From Panopea generosa (taxonomy: Eukaryota; Mollusca; Bivalvia; Adapedonta; Hiatellidae): DNA of 64,000 bases. Location of the stretch: the NCBI GenBank assembly GCA_029582155.1, contig CM055908.1, forward strand, positions 19,693,406-19,757,405, read 5' to 3'. Below are positions 1-10,800 of the stretch, piece after piece (positions within the stretch are counted from its first letter, which is position 1; each line of letters opens with the position of its first letter). Position numbers and translations under genes: made by a program. The notes beneath the pieces were generated by a model. The model saw only the letters and a list, made by a program, of their open reading frames with translations, did no database searches and had not been told where the DNA came from.

Positions 1-1171
1 CAGCGACGCATCAATAACAAATAATGGCTTGGTAAAAATCAGGCTAGGTCGGTTATACAAACGCGGTTTGATGATATATCATATAACTGATGTCTACCAG
101 TAGGTTTTATTGGAAAATAAAACAGATCACCAGACTGATCGACTGTTTATATAGCGAACATAAATATTCATGAATGTTTACGTTTTCTGTTGTTTTCTTT
201 TGGGTATCGCATACAGTTATATTTGACGTTACCATATCGCTTTGTGGTTTGTCATCTTATATTCATAGTTATTTTTTTTAGTTTCAAATATAAACTGACC
301 TGTTTTTACTTGATGTAGGGGTGGTAGTAAGACATTAGAAGCTGGATTTAAGAAGAAAATGACAAAACGTCCACTCAGTATCACTAACATCTCTTCGCTA
401 AAGTATAGAACAGTAGAAGTACCAGCATCGTCACAAGTAATTCGTTTAAACAACATGTACATATAAACACATAACAATCAACACACGATTAAAAACAAAG
501 ATAGATAAAAACACCGATAAAATAAACGTATAGTGTACCCTGTAAGAATTTCAACACGGGCAACGTAAAAGTAACGAAGGGAGAATAATCCTTGCTTTAG
601 TTTTGATATGACCGCTCGAGTTATCTCCTCTTTCAATGTGTATGTGGTGATAGTTAAATGGCAAAGAAATTGTTGAAGACGTTATAGCTTACAACTCAAA
701 TAACAACGGATAAATATACAAAAGAAAACGAGTCAAACGAAAAAGGAAGGGGTTTTACAGATGCTATACATGTATAAACATGTATAAATATTTCTTGAAA
801 GAGTCAGCTTGGATCATATGTAATACTTTTAAAACGGTTTTTGAGGGGTTGGGTGTATAAATTGTAAACTTGACCGCTTGTGTAAAGTTAAGAATTACTA
901 GCTTATAAAATATATTTATTACTCATATTTTTAATCTATATTACAAACGTTGTATAAAACTTTGTTCTACCCTCAACTCAAGAGTTCATACTTAACTGAA
1001 AATCGTATTGACTTATTATAACTAATTAAACTTAAACTCTTGTAACTTTCTACCTAAAATCTACTTAATTATCACTTTAGACTCAAGGTTAAATTAGTGT
1101 TTGCGCTTGTGTTTTTATATAAATCCTAGAAATTGCGAATACGAATTTTTGATTAAGCATAACCTTGCGTC
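1..1171. other. AT-rich non-coding sequence
   Basis: I recognise no gene or repeat family here. One stretch on the minus strand (397 down to 300) could be a short internal exon: a pyrimidine-rich run ending in TTTAG precedes it, about 32 codons are open, and AG|GTCAGT follows. The peptide matches nothing I know and chance is the simpler explanation. Confidence 0.5.
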
Positions 1172-1345
1172 AGGGGTCCTCCGTGGCCGAGTGGCTTTAA
1201 TTGATCAAATAACTATACACCTCTTTCTGCTGAGGTCGTAGGTCGAACTCATTTATTACTAAATATTAATGTAAGAGAGATAGAAAATATACGGAAGGAC
1301 CGGTACTACTCAGATTCAATCCTCCACCAGTGAGCGTGTTTTTGT
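1172..1345 (+). mobile_element. tRNA-derived SINE, Leu/Ser-like head, degenerate
   Basis: The head resembles a tRNA-Leu/Ser: GTCCTCCGTGGCCGAGTGGC contains a perfect RNA polymerase III A box (TGGCCGAGTGG, 1184-1194), and a B-box-like GGTCGAACTC follows at 1241-1250. The body motif cggaaggaccgg near 1292 recurs as cggaaggacg on the minus strand near 6790, so the two copies are related. From memory, a body motif of this kind is common in bivalve SINEs. The anticodon arm is eroded, so this is not a functional tRNA gene. The 3' end is uncertain and I see no clear target-site duplication. Confidence 0.7.
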
Positions 1346-1531
1346 TTCTATGTATTTCAGCGTTTTAATATGCAATACCGTTTTAAAGACATCATTAGAA
1401 TACATGATGTATCCTGTATTTCTGTGTTAGTTATTAAACGGAGACAACTACTACATTCACACAGGTCAGTTACACCGTGAGTACTCGCGCTTTGTAGCAT
1501 GAATTGAAAAAACAACATTGTCGCCAAATAT

Positions 1532-1590
1532 ATATAGGTGTGTGTGTGTGTGTGTGTGTGCCCTAGTGCGCGCGCGTGTGTGCGTGCGTA
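1532..1590. repeat. (TG)n / (CG,TG)n microsatellite
   Basis: An uninterrupted TG run (1538-1560) is followed by CCCTAG and then a CG/TG-alternating tract. Alternating purine-pyrimidine sequence of this sort can adopt Z-DNA. The open frame crossing it (MCVCVCVC...) is a product of the repeat. Confidence 0.95.
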
Positions 1591-2447
1591 TAAACTGTGT
1601 TATAGCAATACTAGTATAGATAACGTTTGTACAGCTGGTATTTTAAAGTCATTTTCATTACGGAGATTTCGTCATAAATTTGAAATTGTCATTAACGTCG
1701 CCTGTTGCGGTGGCGTCCGCTTGAGATACATGTAGTATTCTAAGAGATACCGGACTAAGGTGAGGGTCAAGGAGAAAAAGTTTCTAGTATCATATTTTAG
1801 ATTTTAGACAACAATCTCAAATGTTACCATCATAGACGTCGTTAATATTAACAAGAAAACATAAAATGTGATAGCAACATATACCACCGACGTAAATTAT
1901 TTTTAATCATTATAGTAATACCATCTAACATTTTTTTTCAACTATTTTTAAATATCTATAACTTTAACATTATGAACAAAACAAACAGCATTGATGACAT
2001 ATTATCTTAATAACACGAACTAACGAAAGTCAAGAGAAACGTCTCAAAACATGAGTTCCAAACTCCCAATATAATCTAATTGGAATTTAAATTGCCCTAA
2101 GGTCTTACCGCCGACGAAAATTGACGAAATTACTAAAACGTCTCTGTTATTATTAATATTTCCCAAATGCCAACATGAAACAGGAAATACAATTGATTTG
2201 ATTATCTCGAAGATTGCAATTTCCGCTTGCATTGTGTTGTAATTTGACAATTATATAAGCATTGAGTTAACGGATTGGCATGCGTATTGGTCCATACTCT
2301 GGGGTAATCATTATCACAATAATAGTAAATTTATTTTGGACAAAGTAATTATGAAGTTGTGCTTTGGAACTTATGCTTTGAAGAGAATTTATCTGGATTT
2401 TTCAAACTTTTATAATTGTCTAAAAACACATTTTCTAATATATCACG

Positions 2448-2449
<2 letters not shown>
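1591..2449. other. AT-rich non-coding sequence
   Basis: No family-level similarity is recognised. The open frame at 2044-2250 on the minus strand (68 codons) has no start context, splice sites or domain that supports it. Confidence 0.5.

Positions 2450-2487
<38 letters not shown>
2450..2487. repeat. (AT)n microsatellite
   Basis: A pure AT dinucleotide run of about 38 bp. It is self-complementary, so it can extrude as a cruciform and is prone to length change. Confidence 0.97.
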
Positions 2488-2490
<3 letters not shown>

Positions 2491-2545
2491 GCTGACCCCA
2501 TACTGTCAAAAGTATATCTATTTATACATGCCAAAATAATATATT

Positions 2546-2867
2546 CAGGGGCGTAGCTTGGCTTAAAACGATGTGAAGGCACAGTTGTAGGGGGTCCGAG
2601 GGCCTACTCCTCCGAAGAAAAAATCAGTAAGACTTTCGTAGGTGTGTTTTGACATATATTTCTTATTTTTAGGACCCTGGTTATCCTTAATATAAACATT
2701 GAAGTCACTGTTTTATAACCAAATAAATGTTATGTTCACTTCAATAAAGGAAAAAATTAAGAAGCATAGGGGTAAGATTTTATTGCATTTTTGGCATTTT
2801 TTTTTTCGATTTATCAGAAAAAAGTGTAAGCACGTGCATGCAGCGCCTATAGGAAGCTACGCCACTG
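2546..2867. mobile_element. hAT-like MITE (terminal CAGGGGCGTAGCTTGG)
   Basis: The left end reads CAGGGGCGTAGCTTGG and the right end reads AAGCTACGCCACTG, which is its imperfect reverse complement. Termini beginning CAGGGGCG are typical of non-autonomous hAT elements in many animals. The element is 322 bp and contains no transposase. The flanking 8-mers (aatatatt and atattaaa) are only loosely alike, so the target duplication has decayed. The 72-codon ORF inside is incidental. Confidence 0.65.
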
Positions 2868-2987
2868 ATATTAAAAAAGGATTTCCTTACTTGGGCCACG
2901 CACCTTGGTTAGACTAATAGATTTCCCGCTTAAAAGTGCAACGAATTATGTGACGTTTAAAATTATTTCAATTTGATCCGTATTGCA

Positions 2988-3203
2988 CAGGGGCGGATCC
3001 AGGATTTCAGTTTAGAGGGACGCAACAAAAAATCGGAACGAGCAGACATATATTTCAGTGGATATATATAGTGGATTTTAATAAGATATAGGAATTTATG
3101 GAGGTTGGGGTTGGTTTTCAGTAGAAATATAGTTGATTTCAAATAGAATATTGATGGGGAGGGGGCGTAGGCCGTTTATTTTTTAAAAGTAGATCCGCCA
3201 TTG
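2988..3203. mobile_element. hAT-like MITE (terminal CAGGGGCGGATCCAGG)
   Basis: The left end CAGGGGCGGATCCAGGATTT is answered by TAGATCCGCCATTG at the right. This is a recognisable class of hAT-type short elements. The 216-bp body is AT-rich with no coding potential. It lies 120 bp from another CAGGGGCG element with a different inner sequence. Confidence 0.7.
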
Positions 3204-3599
3204 ATACAGGCTCACACGTAGTAAAACATATTTCATCTTAGATAGAGTCCGAATGACGTCAAACAGTATTAAGTGCTGTCTATTTTTAGAATGGGGATTT
3301 CGTTTCAAGTTTACCATTTCAATTTTGATATCGATTTTGTAACGTTTCGGTGGATTTGACAAATGTAACCATTCGGATTTTATTTATTTATGATAATGAG
3401 ATACTTTGTATCCATTTTAATAATGATTTATTTTTAAAGACATTTATAGCGTTTTTTCCCCTGATATACTCCCTTTTACTCATCGCAAATACAAAGTTTT
3501 GAAATGGTTAACTGAATTGGCATTCTTTAAGGGCATGTATTGTTTCACCTTTTAAGAACTTTTTTTTTTGAAAATCTACCCTTTCATGTTGATCCAATC
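3204..3599. other. Non-coding; part of a diverged dispersed repeat
   Basis: Around 3430-3460 the pattern (t)aaagacatttatagcg recurs near 46407 (gaagacattcatagcg) and 51340 (caagactattatagcg), all on the plus strand. At this copy and the 51.3 kb copy a ttttgtaacgttt motif lies upstream. This suggests an old dispersed repeat of unknown class. Confidence 0.35.
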
Positions 3600-3830
3600 C
3601 AGTTTTGCTAATAGTTCTATGGAAGGTGAGTTTGATAGCGCGTCTAATTGTCAATCCATGGATCTTGAACTCGAATCCCCGCCAAGTGGTTTCCGTTATG
3701 AATGATAAAAGGCGTCTCAATGTCATTTGTCTCTCACCGTTGATTTAAGTGGGAAAGTTACAGTTAATTACAAAGATGAGTGATTCATGTACTGGTTAAC
3801 CTTTTATGGCTCTCGATCGAATAATATTTA
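3600..3830 (+). mobile_element. SINE family A, 3' deleted copy
   Basis: A degenerate tRNA-like head (gatagcgcgtct..., B-box-like gaactcgaatcc) is followed by the family-A body: gtctctcaccgttgattta, then gtgggaaagttacagtta and ggttaacctttta. The block after ggttaacc is mostly deleted, and a remnant of the family end (ctcgat...aataat) closes the copy. The other copies lie at about 10.3, 12.5 and 58.9 kb. The minus-strand ORF across it is incidental. Confidence 0.7.
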
Positions 3831-4406
3831 AGCAAGCAAACATTAGAGTAATCAATTAATTCAAGTCAATTTCACTGAATATCTCGTGTTTATATGTCAA
3901 TATGCATATACATCAATTTTCAAAAAATCATCAACTCCATAATCATTACGCGACACATCACGTGTGATTGATGTCAACTGTTTTATAAGTGCACTCTCTC
4001 AAATATCACCGTTACAACTTCAGCTGTAATTCCCAATTGCCCGAATGATGTTTCTCGACTGACACCAACGACATCGAATTGCAAATTGATTAAATACAAA
4101 GCATTTTTTATTTATTCTGTTGATGCCGGACGAACATTCCCACGAGATTTTAATCTCAAACTAATTTCCGATTGCTTGTAGCCGCTACTAATTGAAAATA
4201 TGTTAAGGACGAAAGCAACGCCGAATAAAAACACCTGATACTGCCATGGTTCTTTCTTATATTTTACAAAAGTTAGACTTTAATAAAGTAAGTTATAACA
4301 AGAAAATTGACAATTGAGTTTAAATGTATATAATGGAAAACATGAACGTAATCCGTAATATATGTTATGCTAGCTTAAGTACAGATAGGTATGATGCTAG
4401 TGCCGT
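3831..4406. other. AT-rich non-coding sequence
   Basis: Nothing recognisable was found in this stretch on either strand. Confidence 0.5.
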
Positions 4407-4422
4407 GCTCCTTATTGCGGTA
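4407..4422. repeat. Target-site duplication, left copy
   Basis: The 16-mer gctccttattgcggta here is identical to positions 4696-4711. The two copies bracket the SINE exactly, as expected for LINE-mediated retroposition. Confidence 0.93.
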
Positions 4423-4695
4423 GATGATGATACTTTTATTTATCGTCGCCACCGGTTTCCCATATGGGCGACACCTCCAGAAGAGTATTAGTGAATTAAG
4501 ACATTTGGAGGATAGTACAGAGATACAGAAGACAGTAGCGTCACTGGCTCTTTCGCATGTCTAGTGTTTTGCACCGATACATGGGACTTCGATTTTTGTT
4601 AAAGTCTCATCCGAAAGAGTGATTAGTATTTTTAGTTGGAAGACCGCGATCACTGGGTGCGCAGTCCAAGGCGATAACCACTGGACCTCTTATCC
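4423..4695 (-). mobile_element. SINE family E, full length with perfect TSD
   Basis: Read on the minus strand, the element starts with a tRNA-like head (aggtccagtggttatcgcc, close to an A box). It runs through a body containing gagccagtgacgctactg and ends in a tail with cccatatgggaaaccggtgg and an (ATC)-type 3' repeat. It is 273 bp. A perfect 16-bp target-site duplication flanks it, which fixes both ends and indicates a fairly recent insertion. The 63-codon minus-strand ORF overlapping the head is incidental. Confidence 0.88.
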
Positions 4696-4711
4696 GCTCC
4701 TTATTGCGGTA
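4696..4711. repeat. Target-site duplication, right copy
   Basis: Identical 16-mer to 4407-4422. It marks the 5' junction of the minus-strand SINE. Confidence 0.93.
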
Positions 4712-6577
4712 TGGTGTAAACAGAGACTTACAAACAGAGATAAGTATCTCTTGGGCTTGACTTAATTTTGGATGGGACATTTGGAAACATAACTTCAAAA
4801 CGAACCGACATTTTTTTTTGGTGATTTTTGTATCAAAAGGAAGGACTTGATTGTAACTTTTTGTGGTAGATATTTTTTTTTATCAAATTAAAAGAAATTA
4901 AGAATTTGTACTCTTACATTTTTTCTCTTTTTCTTAGAAAAACAATCTTTAAATATCGATATGAAATTTTTGCCACCCATGAATAACTTATTTTTTTATA
5001 TTTCTATTTAAAACACTTCTATTTTTACGATGTTGTTATATGTTTATGATAAAACGAGTACACAAGTTTTTTTTTGTTAAAAAAACAACATTTTTTGGTT
5101 TTAGCCCGTAAAAATTGAAATTCAGACGAAGTAAATAATTGATAATTGTAAATAGTCAACATTTTTACCAGCTTTACTTTGGTACGACACTATTAAATTC
5201 AGACAAAAGTCTAAAGAATTATTAAAGAAATACTAAAGGTGCCTTCCAGTGTCTGTGAGTATGTTACTGATGTAACGATGTAAATGTTAGAACACGACTG
5301 TATCTTGATGAGACCGTCAACGAATTTTAAATACTGCGTCCAGACAGTATCCTGTCATGTTATACGTTGTTAGTTAATTTAAATACGAAAGTGGCATAAT
5401 AATAACAACATAATTATAGTTGTCGTTAGCGTTGTAATGAAATTGACATTATATTTTGCGAAAAGTTACATTTTAAAATTATGTTGTTTTTAATAAAATG
5501 CTCTAAATGCTATCACCGCCTCTGCCTTAAAACGTATTTTGTCAAATAGAAACACTTGAAACAACATATGTATAGTAAAGTATTCTCCGCGGGCGTGCGG
5601 ATGTAAATATAAATGTTTGAAGAAAAAAACACTCTTTTTCTTTATCATCTAATCAGCAATATTCAAACTGTCCTACTGATCCGGATATACACAAGACGTC
5701 AAATACGCAATTTATCGCCATCCACCTTAAGAGCTTTTGTTGACGTTATTTATGAAAACCCTTTCATTCATTTTTATTATATAAACTTGTTAAAAGTGTA
5801 AACACTTGCTGTTTGACTGTATGTCCGTCACGGCACGAGATATCTTATATTGACCATATACTTGGTTATCCTCTCAAAACAAAAATATATTTTGTAAAGA
5901 ATTTTCTTGTTTTCTTGTGATAATTTTGAAACGTGTCTAGAATTTTATGTCAGTTTATAACAAGAACATGGATTTAGTTTATCATTCCGACAGATGATAT
6001 ATACAACTCCGCATTTACGTATTCTTTAAACTGTGTTTTGTCTTAAAAAAAAACGGCGACTCTACTGTAAAACATTGTTATTTGCTGCACGAGGTACTCT
6101 CTAATTTCATAAACAACATCTAAAATGACAGCCATTTTGTCAATTCTAATCCTAGAATTCCAGTCGATCCTATGCATAGGCGCCCATCATATCATCAAGG
6201 CGGAGTCGGTCTCGGTCATATTGTCAATTTAAGTATGCAAATCGTACCTTATTTTTACTATATAAGACTTCCATAGCGGCGTTGATGATCTTATAAAACA
6301 CAATATCTTATTCCATTGTCCTATATTAAGGATATTTGCTGAAAAACATAGAAATGCAAATACTTTTCTCAAGACAAGAATAGAATTATGAGATGATAAA
6401 TGTGACCGACTAGGACAAATACAATAGAACGAGACGACAACGACAGGCATGTTCAGGGTAAAACGTAACAAATCATAGTATTATTTCTACTTCCAAGGAA
6501 CACATTTACAATAAAAGCAGAATCTATAAAAAAAAACAGTCATGTAGCGGTATGACGCAGCAGTTACTAGGGTATTA
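4712..6577. other. AT-rich non-coding sequence
   Basis: Many poly-A and poly-T tracts are present and no repeat family or gene is recognised. The ORFs of 60-80 codons near 5613 and 6229 lack splice sites or domain features that would support them. Confidence 0.5.
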
Positions 6578-6895
6578 ATTTAGTCTAAACTTATTCCATT
6601 TATTGTGAAGCAAGTTCTTATGGCATCTTACACTGACAGAGGATTAATTCTCCAGTATCACTGCTTAAATCAAAATAGTGACAACATTGTGTCACAGTAC
6701 GGCTCGACTTTATGCACCGCTGTTGTTTAACACTATTTTCAACACATTTCTAGGCATATCCAGTTTGACATCAAAATCTGAGTGGAACCAACGTCCTTCC
6801 GCTAGTAACAGGCAAACAGATAGTTTTTAGAGTGAGTGAGTCTCGAACCTACGACCTTAGCAATAAGAGGTACGTGATCTTGAGACGGCGCCTTA
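6578..6895 (-). mobile_element. tRNA-derived SINE, Leu-like head, degenerate
   Basis: Read on the minus strand, the head has an A-box-like tagtctaaggcgcc and a good B box in taggttcgagactca. The body motif cggaaggacg matches the SINE at 1.2 kb. The 3' tail (gtaagatgccataagaact, then cttcacaataaatgg) matches the tail of the SINE at 51.6 kb. It therefore combines a head/body and a tail that are each shared with other copies in this window. Confidence 0.65.
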
Positions 6896-6901
6896 GACTA
6901 C

Positions 6902-6964
6902 TACGATGGAAGTAACATGCTCAGTTTTGTAAACGATGGAAGTAACAAGCTCGGCTTTGTTAAT
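6902..6964 (+). repeat. Two-copy 31-bp direct repeat
   Basis: cgatggaagtaaca(t/a)gctc plus its following bases occurs twice in tandem, immediately beside the SINE head. Confidence 0.8.
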
Positions 6965-7064
6965 CATGGTAGATTTAGACACCAAACTCAAATTATTGAT
7001 ACAAACAGCCTACATGAACTACCAATAATGACACAATCTGGCATTTATAAAGGAAATACTTTCT

Positions 7065-7753
7065 CTTCTTCCATCTAGACCGAGATGAAGTAAGGAACTG
7101 TTCTTCCATCTAGACCGAGATGAAGTAAGGAACTGTCCTTCTATCTAGACCAAGATGAAGTAAGGAACTGTTCCTCTATCTAGACCTAGATGAAGTAAGG
7201 AACTGTCCTTCAATCTAGACCTAGTTGAAGTCAGGAACTGTTCTTCTATCTACACCTAGATGAAGTAAGGAGCTGTTCTTCCACCTAGACCGAGATGAAG
7301 TGAGGAGCTGTTATTTCATCTGGACCGAGATGAAGTATGGAACTGTCCTTCTATCTAGGCCGAGATCAAGTAAGGAACTGTCCTTCCATCTAGACCTAGA
7401 TGAAGTAAGGAACTGTTCTTCTATCTAGACCTAGATGAAGTCAGGAACTGTCCTTCAATCTAGACCTATATGAAGTAAGGAACTGTTCTTCTATCTACAC
7501 CTAGATGAAGTAAGGAGCTGTTCTTCCATCTAGACCGAGATGAAGTGAGGAGCTGTTATTCCATCTGGACCGAGATGAAGTATGGAACTGTCCTTCTATC
7601 TAGACCGAGATGAAGTAAGGAACTGTCCTCCAATCTAGACCTAGATGAAGTAAATTATTTAGACCTAGATGAAGTAAGAACTGTTCTTCCATTTAGATCG
7701 AGATGAAGTAAGGAACTGTTCTTCCATCTAAACCTTGATGAGGTAAGAAACTG
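7065..7753. repeat. 35-bp minisatellite, about 19 copies
   Basis: The unit contains ttccatctagaccgagatga followed by agtaaggaactg. Variants include a shortened unit near 7650 (agtaaattatttagacc). The repeated block around 7200-7310 and 7450-7560 shows that several units were copied together. Confidence 0.95.
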
Positions 7754-7789
7754 CCCAATGACAAAGATACAAATACCATTATCATTATA

Positions 7790-7880
7790 ATAAGATGTTT
7801 TCTTCAGAAAATTCCAAGAGGCCATAAAACCCTTAAGGATACAATATGATACAATTTATATAACAAATGCTAATATGATG
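7790..7880 (-). mobile_element. LINE-type retrotransposon 3' end
   Basis: On the minus strand this reads tttgttatataaattgtatc, then atattgtatcc, a variable purine block, and tttctgaagaaaacat. The same order occurs on the plus strand at 41020-41100 with tttctgaataaaacat. The shared ~80 bp ending in an AATAAA-like signal looks like the 3' UTR of a non-LTR retrotransposon. The clade cannot be told from the tail alone. Confidence 0.6.
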
Positions 7881-7995
7881 TTTACATTGTGTCAACCGGT
7901 TTTGTTTTGTTTTTGTTTTTGTTTTTGTTGTTGTTTTTGTTGTTTTTTTTGTTGTTGTTTTTTTTTTTTTGGGGGGGGGGGTCGGGGGCGGGGGA
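7881..7995. repeat. T/TTG-rich tract followed by G-runs
   Basis: A low-complexity T and GTT tract leads into an 11-G run (7971-7981), then GGGGG-C-GGGGG. The G-runs could form a quadruplex on the plus strand. The Pro/Lys/Thr-rich ORF on the minus strand is derived from this tract. Confidence 0.9.
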
Positions 7996-8006
7996 CTATA
8001 TATATA

Positions 8007-9285
8007 CATGGTAAACATTCCATATAGTAAATACGCATATCCGCATGGAAACCATTTCGCATAGTAAATACGCATATCCACATGGTAAACATTCCATAAG
8101 GAAATACGCATATCCGCATGGTAAACATTCAATATAGTAAATACGCATATCCACGTGGTAAACATTCGTTATAGTAAATATGCATATCCACATGGTAAAC
8201 ATTCGTTATAGTAAATACGCATATGTACATAGTAAACATTCGTTATAGTAAATACGCAAATCTGCATGGTAAACATTCCATATAATAAATACGCATATCC
8301 ACATGGTAAACATGTTATAGTAAATACGTATATCCACATGGTAAACAGTCCTTATAGTAAATACGCATATCCATATGGTAACCATTCCATATAGTAAATA
8401 CACATATCCGCATAGTAAACATTCAATAAAGTGAATACGCATATCCAGATGGTAAACATTCGTTATAGTAAATACGCATATCCACATGGTAAACATTCCA
8501 TATAGTAAATACGCATATCCGCATGGTAAATATTCCATATAGTAAATACGCATGTCCGCATGGTAATTATTCCATATAGTAAATACGCATATCTGCATGG
8601 TAAACATTCCATATAGTAAATAGGCATATCCACGTGGTAAACATTCCATATAGTAAATACGCATATTTGCATGGTAAACATTCCATATAGTAAAATACGT
8701 ATATTCGCATGGTAAACATTCGTTATAGTAAATACGCATATCATGTGGTAAACATTCTATATAGTAAATACGCATATCCGCATGGTAACCATTCCATATA
8801 GTAAATAGGCATATCCGCATGGTAAATATTCCATATAGTTTATAAGCATATTCGCATGGTAAACATTCGTTATAGTAAATACGCATATCTGCATGGTAAA
8901 CATTCCATATAGTAAATACGCATATCCGCATGGTAAACATTCGTTATAGTAAATACGCATATCCGCATGGTTAACATTCCATATAGTAAATACGCATATC
9001 CACATGGTAAACATTCGTTACAGTAAATACGCATATCCACATGGTAAATATTCCACGAAGTAAATACGCATATGCACATAGTAAACATTCCATATAGTAA
9101 ATACGCATATCCACATGGTAAACATTCGTTATAGTAAATACGTATATCCACATGGTTAACATTCCACATAGTAAATACGCATATGCACATGGTAAACATT
9201 CCATATAGTTAATACGCATATGCACATGGTAAACATTCCTTATAGTTAATACGCATATTCACATGGTAAACATTCTATATAGTAA
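8007..9285. repeat. 37-bp minisatellite, about 34 copies
   Basis: The unit is catggtaaacattccatata followed by gtaaatacgcatatccg, with a common variant attcgttatag replacing attccatatag. The unit has no stop trinucleotide on the minus strand. Because 37 is not a multiple of 3, all three minus frames stay open for hundreds of bases and encode a 37-residue periodic peptide. The 244-codon ORF here is explained entirely by this. Confidence 0.96.
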
Positions 9286-10250
9286 CAGTAACCGTGACAT
9301 TAACATACAGTGACAGCGAAACTGAGTTTGATAAGCTTGATGCCGTACTTGTAGCTGCAACACATTCAGAAACTCAGTTAATTTGTCTCTTCTGTTTGTA
9401 TACATCGCTAAAATGGTATAGACTATGTTATATGCAATTAGCATCAGATTATGTTAAGCTCAACGAATGTGCTGTTATTGTAGTTGTTTATAGATATAGT
9501 TTGACCCCACCCCCGTATCAGAATACATAGCAAGACTGTTAAAAGATATTCTTAGTCATGTTAAAGACAGTCAGATAATTGGTACATTGATTGAGTCTGT
9601 ATATGATTCCTACGAGACTAAAATGTTTGGGTTTTTTTCTAGCTGGTAATCTCGATTCTGTATAAAATTATCTTTAAATCCTACTTTCAACCAATGTAAA
9701 GATAATAGTTACTATCTCCCTAACCTGATTTATTAAATATAACGTACTTAAGACAAAACTTATCATTCATCTCGGGTTGCCTTACGAACGTAAATAGACG
9801 CTATAAAATCGAATTACCACGCCGTCTAGTCCCATTTTACTGTTTCTATGGTAAAATCAAGCATCGACTATATTTATAGGCGACACAATAAATCTATAAG
9901 AACTATGAATCTTGTTCCTGTATTTAACGTTTACCCTCGGGTGCCATTTTCTTGTCTAAACTATCATGTCGTTATAGATTCACACGGTAAACACTGTCAG
10001 TGTGTGCTTGTTACGTGTATTGACATTTTATATTTACATAATATCTCTCAACATTGGAAACGTAGTGGTGATCTTTACAACGATTTACAGTTGAAAGAAA
10101 TGTTTACTGTTTTCATAGCTCTTTATTTGCCAGATGAAAACTTCATTAGCTCTTAATAAAAACACAAACAGATCTATATTGAGATAATATTAAACAAAAC
10201 CAATATATCTGATTTTCGCCAGTACATTATTTGAGTCTTTTCGTCGTTTT

Positions 10251-10251
<1 letters not shown>
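9286..10251. other. Non-coding sequence
   Basis: No repeat family is recognised. Two plus-strand ORFs (9294-9530, 78 codons; 9848-10156, 102 codons) show no recognisable domain. The second is the longer but has no splice consensus or codon pattern that I can defend as coding. Confidence 0.45.

Positions 10252-10290
<39 letters not shown>
10252..10290. repeat. (TTG)13 microsatellite
   Basis: A pure trinucleotide run. The sequence just left of it (ttttattgttgttg) recurs downstream of the adjacent SINE at about 10571, so the run may be an expanded copy of that SINE's target-site duplication. Confidence 0.95.
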
Positions 10291-10303
10291 CTTGCAAGTT
10301 ATA

Positions 10304-10560
10304 GCCGGGCCCGATTAGCCGCCCGGCAACAGTCTCCGTGATGACTGATATACGACATTGTGTCTCATTATTATATTATATCATTGTTATTATTATTTGT
10401 GTCTCTCACCGCTGATTCAAGTGGGAAAGTTATCAGTTACTTGCGGATATGGGGTGTGCGTGAGTTCTGGTTAACCTTTCAGGATCCCAGGAAACAGTGG
10501 TTAGTTTAAATGGTCGTCTGTTAGCCCTCGATGGCATAAAAATGACGCTAACTAATCAAT
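10304..10560 (+). mobile_element. SINE family A, head deleted
   Basis: It begins gccgggcccgatt like the copy at 58.85 kb but skips most of the tRNA-like head and resumes at cgcccggcaac. The rest follows the family: tgatatacgacattgtgtct, gattcaagtgggaaagttat, ggttaacctttcaggatccc, and the end ttagccctcgatggcataaa with tgacgcta. The short GC-rich matches at the deletion edges suggest deletion between direct repeats. Confidence 0.82.
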
Positions 10561-10800
10561 CAATTGTTTGTTTTATTGTTGTTGTTTTTTACTCTTTCAT
10601 TAGATATAAATCAAATTCCCAAAGTGCCCAGCTGACAAGGCCTTATATACTAGTTACCTGTTCTGCCTATATGTAACTGTAATACACTCATCTGATTAAC
10701 GGCCATTGCGACAAGAGGATATAGTAGTTAATACAGTAGTTCCAGCAAACCGAATGAAATAGACAGCTTTCATTTTATCATGAAGCATCAAGTATATCCC

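Noticed and set aside
300-397. Possible internal exon on the minus strand (TTTAG acceptor, AG|GTCAGT donor)
   Set aside because: Only about 32 codons, no recognised peptide and no neighbouring exons; splice-like words are frequent in AT-rich DNA.
8206-8940. 244-codon minus-strand ORF, the longest in the window
   Set aside because: It is a translation of the 37-bp minisatellite; overlapping ORFs in the other minus frames give the same periodic peptide, so there is no coding signal.
9848-10156. 102-codon plus-strand ORF
   Set aside because: It is outside known repeats but has no recognisable domain, no clear splice sites and ordinary composition; chance occurrence is likely enough that I did not list it as a gene.
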